Source of the DNA: Haematobia irritans
Lineage: Eukaryota; Arthropoda; Insecta; Diptera; Muscidae
Assembly (NCBI RefSeq): GCF_050003625.1
Contig: NC_134398.1
Span: forward strand, 84,383,983 to 84,447,982
DNA: 64,000 bases
Direction: 5' to 3'
The position numbers were made by a program, and so were the translations under genes. Positions 10,464 to 21,400 of the stretch are shown piece by piece. The notes under the pieces are model-generated. The model did not search any database. It worked only from the letters and a program-made list of their open reading frames with translations, and was not told where the DNA came from. The number at the start of each line of letters is the position of its first letter. Position 1 is the stretch's first letter.

Positions 10464-11701
10464 CAGTGTTTTGGAAACTGCCATCTCTGTTATGAACGCA
10501 TGTTAAATTTTGTTTCGATCTGGCAACTCCTTCATATAGAAACAGGTGTTCAAAAAAGACGCATCCGCAATTTTTTACAATGGAAAAATTAGAAATGCGT
10601 GCTGTCATTAAATATTTACATAGAAAAGGTTTATAGGGACAAGAAATTAATAATGACATGGTGAATGTGTTAGGTGAAAGTGTTCCTTCATATGCAACAG
10701 TAAAAAAATTGGGTTGCTGAATTTAAACGTGGTCGTACAAGCATTGAAGATGAACCACGTAGTGGACGTCCAAAAACAGCAACAACAGAAATTGTAGCCA
10801 AAGTGCATGATATGGTATTAAATGATCGACGAATAAAAGTGCGTGAAATTGCTAATACCATAGGCATCTCGAATTATCGAGTCCATTTAATTTTGCATGA
10901 AGAACTACAGATGAAAAAGCTTTCTGCAAGATGGGTGCCGCATTTGTTAACAGTCGATCAAAAACGCATAAAGGTGAGTACTATGTTCTTTCACCAACAT
11001 ACTAAATTAAAAGTACAAAAATATATATGAAGACTATTATATTTTTATCAAGTCTTATCAAATAATGGATGGAAAAGATCCAATGAATTGATTGATAATC
11101 ATTTTATATGTCTAAATTAATCAAATTAAAAAAGTAACCGTGAAAACAAGCTTGTTTTCAGCTCGAAAATTTAACATAGTACTCAACTTAAAGGTAGAAT
11201 GACATACCATGCGTTCAATGCGTACAATGCGTCCGATTATTGAAGAGTTGAAATTTCTCTTTAAAATCAAAAGCTCGAATAGTCTGCCGCAAACAGAAAA
11301 AAAATAAACCCTTCCATCAACGCACGGTGTGTAATTCAACCTTAAGAATGAACATTTCTCAAGCTTGTTTGGATCGTTATAAGCGAAATAAAATGGATTT
11401 TAAGCGTCGTTTCATAACTGTTGATGAGATATGGATCCACCACTATACTCCAGAGACAAAAGAACAATCCAAACAATGGATTAAATGTACAAATTCGAGA
11501 AAAACGTCCTGGCTTACAACACAAAAAAATAAATTTTCATCAAGACAATGCACCAGCGCATAAGAGTGGTTTAACAATGGCTAAAATCAACGAATTAAAG
11601 TACGAGTTGCTTGACCACCCACATTATTCTCCTGATTTAGCTCCCAGTGACATTTACTTGTTCCCAAATCTAAAAAAATACCTTGCTGGCAATCGTTTTT
11701 G
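10464..11701 (+). pseudogene. mariner transposase, broken copy 1 (irritans/Himar-like)
   Basis: Mariner transposases cut and paste elements at TA. The frame starts at ATG 10580 (M-E-K-L-E-M-R-A-V-I-K-Y) with the N-terminal HTH region. Recognisable blocks are RSGRPKTATT, VHDMVLNDRRIKVREIA, KLSARWVPHLLTVDQKR, then TVDE.WIHHYTPE (first catalytic D), FHQDNAPAHKS (second D) and HYSPDLAPSDIYLFP (third D). It is inactive: an in-frame TAG follows K-G-L near 10635, an extra A shifts the frame near 10706, the X element interrupts at 10972-11342, about 180 nt between the first and second catalytic D are deleted near 11485, and the C-terminus ends inside A-family sequence. Confidence 0.9.
10972..11342 (+). 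mobile_element. X MITE (Harbinger-like) inside mariner
   Basis: 371 bp with ends AGGTGAGTAC and, inverted, AGGTTGAATTAC, flanked by TAA at 10969-10971 and 11343-11345. Mariner copy 2 gives the empty site CGCATAAGAATG, which proves the TAA duplication. Its left edge mimics a splice donor (AAG|GTGAGT), but the empty site shows it is an insertion. A related fragment lies at about 50353-50660. Confidence 0.85.
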
Positions 11702-12045
11702 ACACACCTCTTTATGGTCCTAGAATACCTCTAGATTTCCAATTTCAGGTAAAAACTACGGTTTCTAGAAGCCCAAGAAGTAAAATCGGGAGATCGGTTT
11801 ATATGGGAGCTATACCAGAACATGGACAACACCATTTTTGTCAATTTCAGGCAAATTGCATAACAACTACAAGCCCAAGACCTCAAGTATATGCATGAAG
11901 AATTTTCCCCAAAGAAGATTGTGCTCATTGCCTCACATCTTTCTCCCTTCCACGATATTTTTTTAGTTCTTAGAACCTTTTTCTGTAATACAAACAATGT
12001 TGAAGAAATTATTCAATTTTATAAATTTGTTAACTTTTACCTTTC

Positions 12046-12106
12046 GCCTGGACGGAGGATCGAACCGATTACCATACAGTTTGTAAGCCAACACACTACC
12101 ACTGGG
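12046..12106 (-). repeat. tRNA-like module (minus) cut by hAT
   Basis: Box B complement GGATCGAACCG and the TTTGTAAGCC loop are present. The box A side continues after the hAT at 13360-13378 (CCACTGGGCTACGTAGC), so the module was intact before the insertion. Confidence 0.7.
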
Positions 12107-13359
12107 CAGTGTTGCCAGGTGATTTTGGAATCTTCTCCCCAAATATTAAGTAAAAAACCCCCAAATTGTACCAAATTTTTTTAGTAATGCAAATAGGTAA
12201 AAATGGGCTTCCCAAATTTGTAAAAATTAATACTATAGTAATGCACATCAAAAATTCAATTTTACAAAAAAATATCTAAAAATATAATATGCATATCAAT
12301 TAAAAAATCAGATAGGAGAAAATAATTCAATGAATAAATGTTTCAATTCACACCCAGCAAACAAATTTGGAAGTTCTCCTAAAGGCATAACATTAAAAGC
12401 ACTTCCAAAAATGTCCTCCCAAAGATGTTCTTTATTTTAATTACACAGGAAGTTCTTCTAATTAAATTTTTATAACTCGCTTTTTACATATTTTTAATGG
12501 GTTATTTTAACTTGTTTTTTTTTTCAAATATATTAAAAACAGGGTAAAAATTAATAAAATGGAACAAATTATTCAAATTTTGTCGGTAAAAATGATGAAT
12601 CCAAACATTTCAGACAAGCTTTAGTATGTATTAAAAATCATAAAAAATAATAAAAATTATTTATTTGCCAAAATACCACAAATTTTTTTAATGCACATCC
12701 AAAACACTGAATTCAGATCACACCATAAAAAATGATTCAAATTCAGTGCAAGGGCTGTTGAAATTTTGGACATCTGTCCTATGACAAGCCCATGTTAAAT
12801 TCATCGCTTCTGCGCCAATTTTGCTCCACTTCCGGATCCAAAAAGAACATTTTCACTACTTTTTTGGCGACGCTTTTTTTTGCTGGGACATTAATTCAAA
12901 ATCAAATCAACAAAAGTTAAATTCAGTATATGCATTCAAAATGTTTAAATGTTCCCCCTTTGCATTGTATGATTTGTTGGAAGTAAATAATTTAATCGTT
13001 TCACTTGTAAGTGTAAGAAATTTAAGGAATAATGTAAGGAATATTTAACTCTTAAAATGCTTTCAGTTGTTAAAGTTAAGATACGGTGTCTTAATTTGTT
13101 TTTAACCATGTCGAATATTAGAAATGCCCTTTCAAAGGGTAGCGAAAGCTATCCTAATGCATACTTGCTTATATCGAGGGATTTGTGCTGATCTCCTTCG
13201 TATGTTTTCCGAATTTGGTTGAGAATTGTTTCACTTTATTGGATGTTAAATATTTTATGCCCCTAAAAAAAACCCAAATAAAAGTTACCCCTAAAAATCC
13301 ACCCAAACGGTTAAAAACCCCCTAAATTTGGTGCGAAAACCCCCAACCTGGCAACACTG
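12107..13359. mobile_element. Non-autonomous hAT element
   Basis: Perfect 14-bp inverted ends CAGTGTTGCCAGGT, with an exact 8-bp duplication CCACTGGG at 12099-12106 and 13360-13367. CAGTG ends with an 8-bp duplication are diagnostic of hAT. It is 1,253 bp and has no transposase frame. It contains the V MITE at 12353-12887. Without V the element is about 0.7 kb. Confidence 0.92.
12353..12887 (-). mobile_element. V MITE nested in hAT
   Basis: Inverted copy of the V element at 55122-55678. Termini are CCCAGCAAA and TTTGCTGGG. It contains CACTTCCGGATCCAAAAAG and CCTATGACAAGCCCATG, shared with 14524. The frame at 12821-13048 is repeat translation. Confidence 0.75.
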
Positions 13360-13498
13360 CCACTGGGCTACGTAGCTATTACGAGTATAGTCACCAATAG
13401 ACAATTATCGTTATAAGTTACATTTATATAGCATAGCTTGCAGCGCCCACGAGCCGATGCAAACAATACATTATTCAACAGAAACATGTATTTGTTGG

Positions 13499-13567
13499 TC
13501 AAGTGGAGCAGTGGTTAGCTTATCCGCATTGCATGCAAAGGGTCCTGGGTTCAATCTCTGCTCCGAC
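13499..13567 (+). repeat. tRNA-like module (plus) in N element
   Basis: Box A-like TGGAGCAGTGG and degraded box B GGTTCAATCTC around ATTGCATGCAAAGG. Partner of the split minus module. Confidence 0.65.
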
Positions 13568-14523
13568 CGAGCACCATTTTTTTGAATTTTTGTATTTATA
13601 TTTATATATTATTGAATTAAAATTTTACTATGAAATTTCGAAATGTGTGTTATTAAAGATTTACAGTCAGAAAAGAACAGTGATTGATATAAACGAAATG
13701 GACTGAGCTTTTGGGTAAAATATTATTTTTTAATTGCAAAAATAACAATTTTGTAACAAAAAATGTTTTTGGTGTAAAAGTTTGAAATTTTCGAATAAAT
13801 TAAACAACTCCAACAAAAGAAGAACGTGAAGTCGAGTATAAACATACATAATTTTATAACATACATTTATTTAGGCGTGAACTATTTTTTACTAGCATTT
13901 AACACCATTTTAAATGCGTTTACAATTTATCGTATTTTGACATACAAATAAATATGAATATTTAGTAACGAATAATTTTGTACTTAATTTCATTTTTAAC
14001 TTTAGGGCCGGAATTAGGTTGTCATTAACGCTCTAAAATGGCCATGTTTTCACGTTTCCTTTTCTTTAATAATTCATTTTAAAGAAAGTAAACTTTTTCA
14101 ATTGTTGCCCGGTTTTATTTTTGATAGTGTACGTCAACTCATCTTGGACTACTTATTAATAAAGAGGAACTAAACTTATTTTTTTCTGAAGATCCCTTTG
14201 TAATTTTTATATATTTTCCACATTTTTTTTTTGTAATTTCCTTTCTTGCTAAATATTTTGACTTACTCGTCGTACATTCCGATTTCTTTTGACGAACCAA
14301 CAAAAAAAAATTGTGCCCATAATGCCAAAATGATAAACAAAACACATGTCCATAATACTTAAGTTGCAGCTCTCAAGGCAACAATACATGCTGTTTTTTT
14401 TAAATGTCAATTCTCTTGGTTCCGAATGTCTATTCTCTTTACTCCGAATACGCAATTTAATGTACCCGAAACACATTTTGCTTATATCGGAACATATGAA
14501 AAATATATTTTTCTAACCGTGTG

Positions 14524-14725
14524 TCCAGCAAAAAAGGCGCCGCCAAAAAAGTAGTGAAAATGTCCTTTTTGGTTCTGGAAGTGGTGCAAAATTGGCGCAG
14601 AAGCGATGAATTTAACATGGGTTGTCATAGGACGGATATCCACCATTTCAAAAGCCGTTGCACTGAATTTGCATCACTTCTAATGTGTGATCCGAATTCA
14701 GTGACTTGGATGAGAATTTAAACAA
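14524..14725 (+). mobile_element. V MITE 5' fragment
   Basis: Starts TCCAGCAAAAAAGGCGCC and follows V to about GATCCGAATTCAGTG. The 66-aa frame here is V repeat sequence read as protein. The right half is missing or decayed. Confidence 0.65.
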
Positions 14726-15120
14726 ACTGTGATATTTTGACAAATAAATAATTTTTATATTTTTTAAGTTTTTTAATCCATTCTAATGCTTGTGTGAAAC
14801 ATCTTAAACTTTCAGAAATTCGCATTTTTTTAGAATATATTTATCAGTTATTTCAATAGTTAAACTCACTACTAATAGTTAAAATCACTACTATTATTTT
14901 AATTTCAAAAATTTTCATGGGTAAAAAATCAATTAACTATTATTATTATATTTTTAATAACGTTCATGGTTACTTAAATAAACCATGGAAAAGTTAAATT
15001 AACAATTATTATTGTTAAATTCCAGTCAACAAGGCAATTTTAAAATTAACCTTGTATAACGTAGACGCCAAATCATATATATTTATAGTTAGATTTACCT
15101 TATTTTTTTTCTCTCTGCAG
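14726..15120. other. AT-rich decayed sequence
   Basis: Possibly the worn right half of V up to about 14840, then ACTACTAATAGTTAAAATCA-like short repeats. No coding evidence. Confidence 0.3.
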
Positions 15121-15420
15121 AGCCAAGAGTTTCGCCATTATTTGTTACAAATTTTGCACAAAGAGTAGAATTGATGGTGTCATCAAGTGTGTCAAATATG
15201 GTTGAAATCAGTTCAGATTTAGATATAAGCTTCCGTATATATCTTACTTTCGACTTTCACTCCCATTTACTTGAAATTTTGCACTGAGAGTAGAGTCAAT
15301 ATGTTAGCAATGTGTGCCAAATTTGGTTAAAATCGGTTAAGAATTGTCAAAATATGCCACAGAGTGGTTCAGGATATAAAGAATAAAAAAGGGCATCATG
15401 GAAGTTATAGCTCACCCGGT
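15121..15420 (-). mobile_element. C-family interior fragment
   Basis: Two C units inverted: AAATTTTGCACAAAGAGTAG, GTTCAGATTTAGATATAAGC, then AAATTTTGCACTGAGAGTAG and TGCCAAATTTGG. Both ends are lost. Confidence 0.6.
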
Positions 15421-15439
15421 CATGTACCGTAACTAGATG

Positions 15440-15640
15440 AAGCAAATAACTTAAATTAATTGGTACAATTAAAAAATTAATTGGCACAATAAAAAATTAA
15501 TTGATACAATAAATTTTTGTTATTGATTTTTATTTTAAAAAACAATATTAGTTGAATTGATTATATCTTTAATAGAATATTATTTAAAATTCAATTAAAA
15601 ATATAATTGGAAACATTTTGGTGATATTTATATCTGTGTA
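15440..15640. mobile_element. L-family fragment
   Basis: AATTAATTGGTACAATTAAA-type palindromic words typical of L MITEs; no clear termini. Confidence 0.5.
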
Positions 15641-15888
15641 GACTAATTTCGAAATACTTCCTTCCCACACGTCACCAATTACCATTAAGGCCTCTTTGAA
15701 ACACTCCATTGAATATACGAAATATCTTTGTTCTAACACGACCTTAGAAGTTCTTAATTGGAATCTTTTATGATGGCAGCTAATTTAAAAAGTATTCAAT
15801 ACGATGGTGGAGTAGCGTTTTACATCCTGACCAGATAGTGGGGATGTCAGGTTTTGCAATAGGTCATTGTAAATACTGGCATTCTGTG

Positions 15889-16306
15889 TAGAGGTGTGTA
15901 CGTGAGTGAAATTTCACACAAGCTCATGCACATTCACAAAGGGTATTCACGCACGATATATGTGGTAGGAAGTCCCACTCATGCACAAGCCGCATCCACT
16001 ACTGTTAAAGACCCACACTGCCCCACGATTCACGGCAATTCACGAGATTCAAGGCCACAAACACGAGACTCACGACATTTGAAAATCAGGAATGAGCAAA
16101 ACAAACGAATTACAAAATAATAGGTCATCAACGGAATTAAATTAAATTATTCAAATAATAGACGTATTTATGATTTTGCTGAAATTTTGTTCACGCACAT
16201 TCACGAACCGATTTTATTTGTCATTCACTCTTACGCACATTCACGAGAGTTGCTTCGGATATTGTTCACGACTCACGTGATTCATGCGTGTCACGTGCCC
16301 ATCTCG
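15889..16306. mobile_element. hAT-like MITE, 'CACGTGAG' family, old copy
   Basis: Starts TAGAGGTGTGTACGTGAG and ends GTCACGTGCCCATCTC. The interior is many TTCACG/CACGACTCACG words. It is the same family as 54576-55053. The 8-bp duplication is too worn to read here. Confidence 0.65.
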
Positions 16307-16348
16307 GTTTTCAGCATTTTACGGGAAAGTCGTTTCTTTTTAAATTAA

Positions 16349-16710
16349 GGCCGGTATGCACCTCTAGCGAAAAATTTCATTCCCATAAGAAATGCATTGC
16401 TATTTATGCTAACGAAATTTTCGGTAGCGTTCAATTTCGTAAGCTGGTACGCACCTCTAATCAAAATAACAGGGTTGTCAAAAGCATATTTTGGCAGCAA
16501 ACATTTAATTTATTACAATCATTGTGTGCGTAAAAGTTTTAAAAGGTCTGTAAATAATAAACAATTTATTTGAGGAATATTTGGAACACATATTAACAAT
16601 TTTTAAAAGCGATTAGCTGGTTTAAAATTTGTGTACACAGCCCTGTTTTTTTGTTGTAGACTTAAATAAATTTTTGCTACCGAAAATTTCGCTAGAGGTG
16701 CATACCGGCC
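16349..16710. mobile_element. MITE with GGCCGGTATGCACC ends
   Basis: Inverted ends GGCCGGTATGCACCTCTAGC (20 bp, essentially perfect) enclose 362 bp. An inner AGCTGGTACGCACCTCTAAT at about 16441 looks like a third copy of the terminal sequence. The target duplication is uncertain (TTAA on the left, TTTAAA on the right). Confidence 0.75.
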
Positions 16711-17318
16711 TTTAAACTTACCAATTGTTTCCGTAAGCAGAATTGGCAATATCAAATATCTTGTATGAATTCTGGACAATTATTTTGTATTGAATTTATT
16801 TGTCATTCGAGTTTCGAGAAAATATTTTGTGTACCCTTTCGTCCTAGCTTTGACACTTTGTCAGTTCGAAATAGATGTGATAGGAATAGAACTACCGACT
16901 ATCAAATACCCTTTTTCGAAGAAATGCGTTTCCATGACTACGATAAGGAATTATAGTTGGCACTCCCCCGTGTAGATTGGTTCACAGTTCACTGACACCC
17001 AGCTGAACGTGTCATGAAATCGACGGTCAAATGACCAGGTGTAAGTCCTTGTCGTTGTTGAATTTAGTACTCTATCACGTCTAACATTCTCGTGGCCTAT
17101 TGACTGATGTTGAGAATCGCTTAGTCGATTCATTGCCTTTCGTTGTCCAGGATTGGAAACGGGGTTGTTCTTGCGGGCAATTCATTTGATGAGTGTGCTA
17201 GTTCTTTTGGCCTTCTGCCTCTCTCGTTGTCGCTAATCAAGGAGCGTGTATTTGTGGCAGGACGAGCGCCTATTCACCGCTATGTGTAGATGTGTATGTG
17301 AGCATTTGTACTACACTA
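16711..17318. other. Repeat-poor, less AT-rich stretch
   Basis: No element termini recognised. From about 17030 to 17330 the base composition is visibly richer in G and C than the neighbourhood, which could mark a promoter or 5' exon of a host gene. I cannot identify a TATA box or initiator with confidence. Confidence 0.35.
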
Positions 17319-17453
17319 ATGGCTAGATCCGTCCAAAAACTCTTGGCAACGTTTATACTGGTGCTAGTAACGGTCTTGGTTGTTGTGGTATCGTTGTTTT
17401 TTGTTGCTTTTCTTGACAAAAGTCTTTTCAAGAGACGGAAATTCTCAAAATGA
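17319..17453 (+). CDS. Candidate 44-residue single-pass membrane micropeptide
   Basis: ATG at 17319 and TGA at 17451-17453. The sequence is a short basic-polar N-terminus (M-A-R-S-V-Q-K), an unbroken hydrophobic stretch of about 26 residues (L8 to about L33, mostly L, V, F, A, T), then a basic tail (D-K-S-L-F-K-R-R-K-F-S-K). It could be a membrane micropeptide or the signal-anchor exon of a longer gene. No homologue is recognised. The start context is weak (C at -3). A larger hydrophobic frame lies antisense. Chance cannot be excluded. Confidence 0.25.
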   Translation: MARSVQKLLATFILVLVTVLVVVVSLFFVAFLDKSLFKRRKFSK

Positions 17454-18463
17454 GTGCCCCAAAAAAATTTAAAACTAACAAAATAAATTCCAAATTTAAT
17501 TAAAATCATAAAATTAAAAAAAAAAAAAAAAATCAAATCATATGACAAAAGTGAATCGTTTCGTTACTATTTTCGTAACCCAAAAACAAAATAAATTTAG
17601 TTCATTCAATCAATAATCTCCGCAATTATATTCTGACGAAAATCACAAAATAGAAAAAGGAAAACCTCAAAGTGAAAGTACAAACGGTAACTAATTCCTC
17701 CTACTTTTGGGAGGTTAGTGCGGTCGTGGCTATCCCTGTGCAAAGTGTAAGTGAATCAATATCCTGCTCATCAGAAATGGAACCTCATACAATACTCATT
17801 CGATTTGACTCGTGTCCATTTTGTAGTTCAATTTATTGTTATTTTGTTCCATGTTAAATTTACTTGGCTATAATTTATTAAAGGCTAAGTTATTGTGTTG
17901 AAATAGAAAAACGCGAACCCAATACGTCACATTGGGTGGAATTGAATCACTTCCGAAAAAGTCTCTCAAACCTTCGATTGTGAATATCAAAAGTATTTGT
18001 TGCGTGTGTCAGTGTGTGAATGGAGTCATATTTTTTAATTGGTATTCAATTCGAGTCGAAAATTTATAATTACACTTGGGCGAAGGTTGGTAGCTAACCA
18101 ATCCTAATGTTCTTTTTACATTTTTTGTAAATTCATGTATACAAGTAAATAAATAAACCCCTGTGAACTGATAATTTGGGTTCTATTAAATTTCTAAAAC
18201 TTGGCAATGTTCAAAGACCACCATGCAGAATGGCGTAGACATGAGTTTAGTTAATGTCGCAGCTACAACTTAAGAATTTGCGTATGCATTCCATTTTACG
18301 TCAGTAAATACTGTGCTTTCCTGAAAAAATGTGAACCTTCAAGTTTTCCATATAACTTGACGTTCACAATAAAATGCGACGTTCCATTTTGGTTTCGAAT
18401 ATTTCTGAGAAGGTTTGATGAGTTGTCATATTTTTTAAAACGTTTAAATAGACATCTGGTGAG
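17454..18463. other. Unique-looking sequence, possible 5' exon
   Basis: No repeat family recognised. Purine-rich AAAGTGAAAGTACAAACG|GTAACT at about 17670-17690 could be a 5' UTR with a splice donor. The 61-aa frame at 17672 is unconvincing. Confidence 0.3.
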
Positions 18464-19560
18464 TTATAAATTGGCAACTATGATATTATACTTATCTTAG
18501 ATTTATCAACAAGTTTGTATGTACTTGTTAAATCATTATAACTTTGAAGATAATAAATGTAGTTGATCAATAGATAGGGACAACATTTAATATAATTATT
18601 GTTAAGCAGTGATGTCAATTTAGATATTTTATGAATTGGCAACTACGATATTACATTTCAAGAAGTTTGTACACCCATAGAAAAATTATTACCATACGGG
18701 CTCAAATTGATACCGTACGTTATTGATAGTTAGCCAATATCAATACCGAACGGTGCAGGCGGTACGCAAAGCATGAAGGTACCATACGTTATTACGAAAA
18801 TTCCAATATGGTATTGAAAATAATACTTAAGCGGTATTAATATTTATACCATAAAGGTATTGATGTATAAACAGTGCGGTATTACCAAATAATACCAAAA
18901 CGGTAATGAGTTTAATACAAATCCGGAATTTGTTAATTCATTTTAGTTTAATAAAACACTCAAACACTTTTTTCTTTAATGTATTTAATACATAAAATAC
19001 ATACATATACCACATCAGTTTTTCATGCAAAGTTATTCTCTAAATTCTATGTCCCATCGCAGGAACTGAGGCATGCAGTAAAGTTCTTGGTAGTGAGCTT
19101 TGGAAAGCTTATGTATGTCTCGCACGCATCTAATGAGAGAAGGATTCTGAATTAGCAAACATTAATAATGTTAAAACATATTATACTTACCGATGCTTCG
19201 CTATGTTCACAAATTTACGTTTACGTTGATTTCCCAGAAATGTTGTAATTCCTTTTTTTATGCAGAAAATAAACTACAAAGGCGACCAATTAGTTTTTAT
19301 CAACGGCGACATATCATATGTTACGGGGATGTGATAGTTAATACCATAATAATACCGGATGTAAATCATTTGATATAAAGTGGTATTAAAATTAATAGGT
19401 AACGTGAACCAATCTATCAATACCAAACGGTAATGGCCACGTACCGCCATTTTTCTACCACTGTAGGTACTTGGTAAATCACTAAAACTTTAAAGAAAAT
19501 AAATGTAACTGATCAGTAGATAGAGACAACATTTAATAATTTTAAGCAAATAAGCCAATT
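18464..19560 (+). repeat. About 170-bp tandem duplication interrupted by Z element
   Basis: Unit 1 (about 18464-18637) and unit 2 (18638-18671 plus 19464-19560) share TATTGGCAAC-like, ACAAGTTTGTATGTACTTG, AATAAATGTAgTTGATCA and GGGACAACATTTAAT. The Z element sits inside unit 2, so the duplication predates it. Confidence 0.65.
18672..19463. mobile_element. Z-family element (792 bp)
   Basis: Ends CACCCATAGAAAAATTATT and, inverted, CAGTGGTAGAAAAATGG, flanked by TA. The subterminal 200 bp are built of TACCATACGGTATTA-type words, the Z version of the palindromic arrays seen in K and L. The interior (about 18960-19320) is unique in this window and has only short frames. Confidence 0.8.
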
Positions 19561-19694
19561 TTGAGATGCCAATGTTGAGTTATTAGAAAATTTATGAAAT
19601 TACTATTACTAGAATTCTAACAATTTTTGATTTTATTTACGATTTTTCTGCACAACTGATCATCATACCACTATTGTGTTTACTAATAAATATA

Positions 19695-19878
19695 GGTTCG
19701 TTTAGGTATAGAGGAGGCCGAATCATAACGGCATTTCACATTACGGTAAAACCACTGAGAGAATGGTTGGATAATCCACCGCTGAAAAAATTTTTGGTGT
19801 TTAGTCGAAACTGGGATTGAAACCATGATCCTTAGTATGCAAGGCGGGGATGCTAACCATTACACCACGATGGCTCCA
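19695..19878 (-). mobile_element. tRNA-derived SINE, truncated, old copy
   Basis: Minus-strand head 19804-19875 has box A-like TGGTGTAATGGTTAGCA and a degraded box B. It is followed by CACCAAAAATTTTTTCAGCG and GGATTATCCAACCATTCTC-like body shared with 35476. The 3' TAACC tail is missing. Confidence 0.7.
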
Positions 19879-20297
19879 TGTATACTACGGTAATTTATGA
19901 AATGTTTTGTGTCAACATAACCAATATTTGCATCGATTAGTGAAAAATGTCTCCGAAATTCACATTCAGAAAAATTAGAAAAAATGTTTTTTTTCGGATT
20001 CAATCACGAAAATACTTTATCCAATTTTTTTTTTTTAAATTAAAACTTCTTCAATCACGAAAACCACAGTATCAATCACAGAATTTATTAGAGACAAAAA
20101 TATACTGCAATTGCTTGATTGATTTTGGTTGATAAACTCAATTAATTTTTTAATTGAGGCAATTAATAATTTATTGTGCTATTTCTAATTATTTTTCTTT
20201 TAGATTAAATAATTTTCTTTCTTATGGATTTTCCAATTATAGTTGGATCTTTCTTTAGATTTGAGTCAACATTTATTGAACAAGCTGTATGAAGCTA

Positions 20298-21247
20298 CAC
20301 GGATGAAAAAGACTGTTTTTCATATGTTTGGCTGTAAACATTATATGTTTGGAAATCAAATTTTTAAACACAATATTTTTGAGTGCAAGCATATAATGTT
20401 CATAAACTAGCATAACATGTTTGGGACATATATGTTAATATGTTAGAACATATTATGTTTGGGACATAAAATGTTTTTAAATATAGTATGCTTGGATGCA
20501 AACATATATTAATTTAGAAATAGCCTATATATATATATGTGTTTAGTAGCTTGGAGCGCTATTTAACAGGGAGCGATATTGAATTAAGTTGGTGGTTGTT
20601 GCTTGTTATTACAAAATTAACATTTTATCTTTCCTTGGGCAATTGATCAGCTACTTCTTTGATCCTTACAAACTGTGTGGTCCGCTGTTCGAATCCCCGT
20701 CCGGCAAAAGGTAAAATTAAAATAAAAAAAATCATACAATTGAATAATTTCTTCTACAATGTTTGTATTACAGAAAAAGGTGCTAAGAACTAAAAAATCT
20801 CGTGGAAGTGAGAAAGATGTGGGGGACTATACAATTGGGCAGAAACAAAATTTTGAGCATTCAGGTCGAAAACCTATGTTGTTAGCACCTATATTACCTG
20901 TTTATTTTCATAATTCATTATGATTGTAAATATATAAATAAATAAATAAAATTTTGAGCACAATATTGTTTGGGAGAATTTTTTTAAGCATATAATATTT
21001 TTGGGTGCAAAATGCTTCCAAACATATTATATGTTCACATAACATTATTGAATTTGGATGCAAAAATACAAAATGTTTGGAAATTGACTACCCAAACATA
21101 TATTGTTTAGACCAATATGCTTTCAAACATATTATATATTGGAAGAGATCAAACATATAAATGTTTGGGCAATAGCCAAAAATGTATATGCTTGAAGCAA
21201 AATATGTTTGGAAGTATATGTTACAGAAGCGATTTTTTGTGAGCGTG
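20298..21247 (+). mobile_element. H-family element, complete (950 bp)
   Basis: Left end CACGGATGAAAAAGACTG, right end inverted CACGCTCACAAAAAATCGC, TA on both sides. Both ends carry AACATATTATGTTTGG-like palindromes as in N. The centre holds a tRNA-like module and the block GTATTACAGAAAAAGGTGCT shared with N and Q. No transposase. An inverted copy is at 51638-52615. Confidence 0.85.
20645..20708 (+). repeat. tRNA-like module in H element
   Basis: Box B TGTTCGAATCC and the CTTACAA loop are kept; box A is degraded (CTACTTCTTTG). Same lineage as the N/Q plus modules. Confidence 0.55.
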
Positions 21248-21400
21248 TAATTATTTCCGAATGAAATTTTCAATTGTATATTTAATTAATAGTTTAATTA
21301 AATAAATGAAAAAATGTTCAATCATTTTCTTAATTTACTTTATTGGGTAATTTGATTAAAAATTTAACTGGAAATATTTTGCTGATATGTTTGCTGTGTT

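Larger units (their letters stand above)
10410..11890 (+). mobile_element. A-family element interrupted by mariner
   Basis: Positions 10410-10463 are the A head (CAAGTATACACAGGAGTAAG, then CGGGCCGAATCTTAAATACC). Positions 11702-11890 are A interior units (ACACCTCTTTATGGTCCTAG, ACCTCTAGATTTCCAATTTC). The mariner copy lies between. Much of the A element has been lost. Confidence 0.6.
11893..14521 (+). mobile_element. N-family copy split by a hAT element
   Basis: Begins inside N (GAAGAATTTTCCCCAAAGAA) and ends near the N right terminus (AAATATATTTTTCTAACCGTG). It carries the tRNA-like pair, the 13360-14500 block with AACCAAGAGAATTGACATTT-like words inverted, and the CTAAAATGGCCATGTTTTCA segment. 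The hAT element 12107-13359 interrupts the minus-strand module. Confidence 0.75.
19930..21400. mobile_element. L-family element split by H element
   Basis: CAATCACGAAAA, ACTCAATTAATTTTTTAATTG and related words lie at 19980-20230 and again at 21250-21390. The H element 20298-21247 lies between. Termini are not clear. Confidence 0.5.

Noticed and set aside
10972..11342. Possible intron in mariner (AAG|GTGAGT ... AG)
   Set aside because: TAA target duplications and the empty site in copy 2 show a MITE insertion instead.
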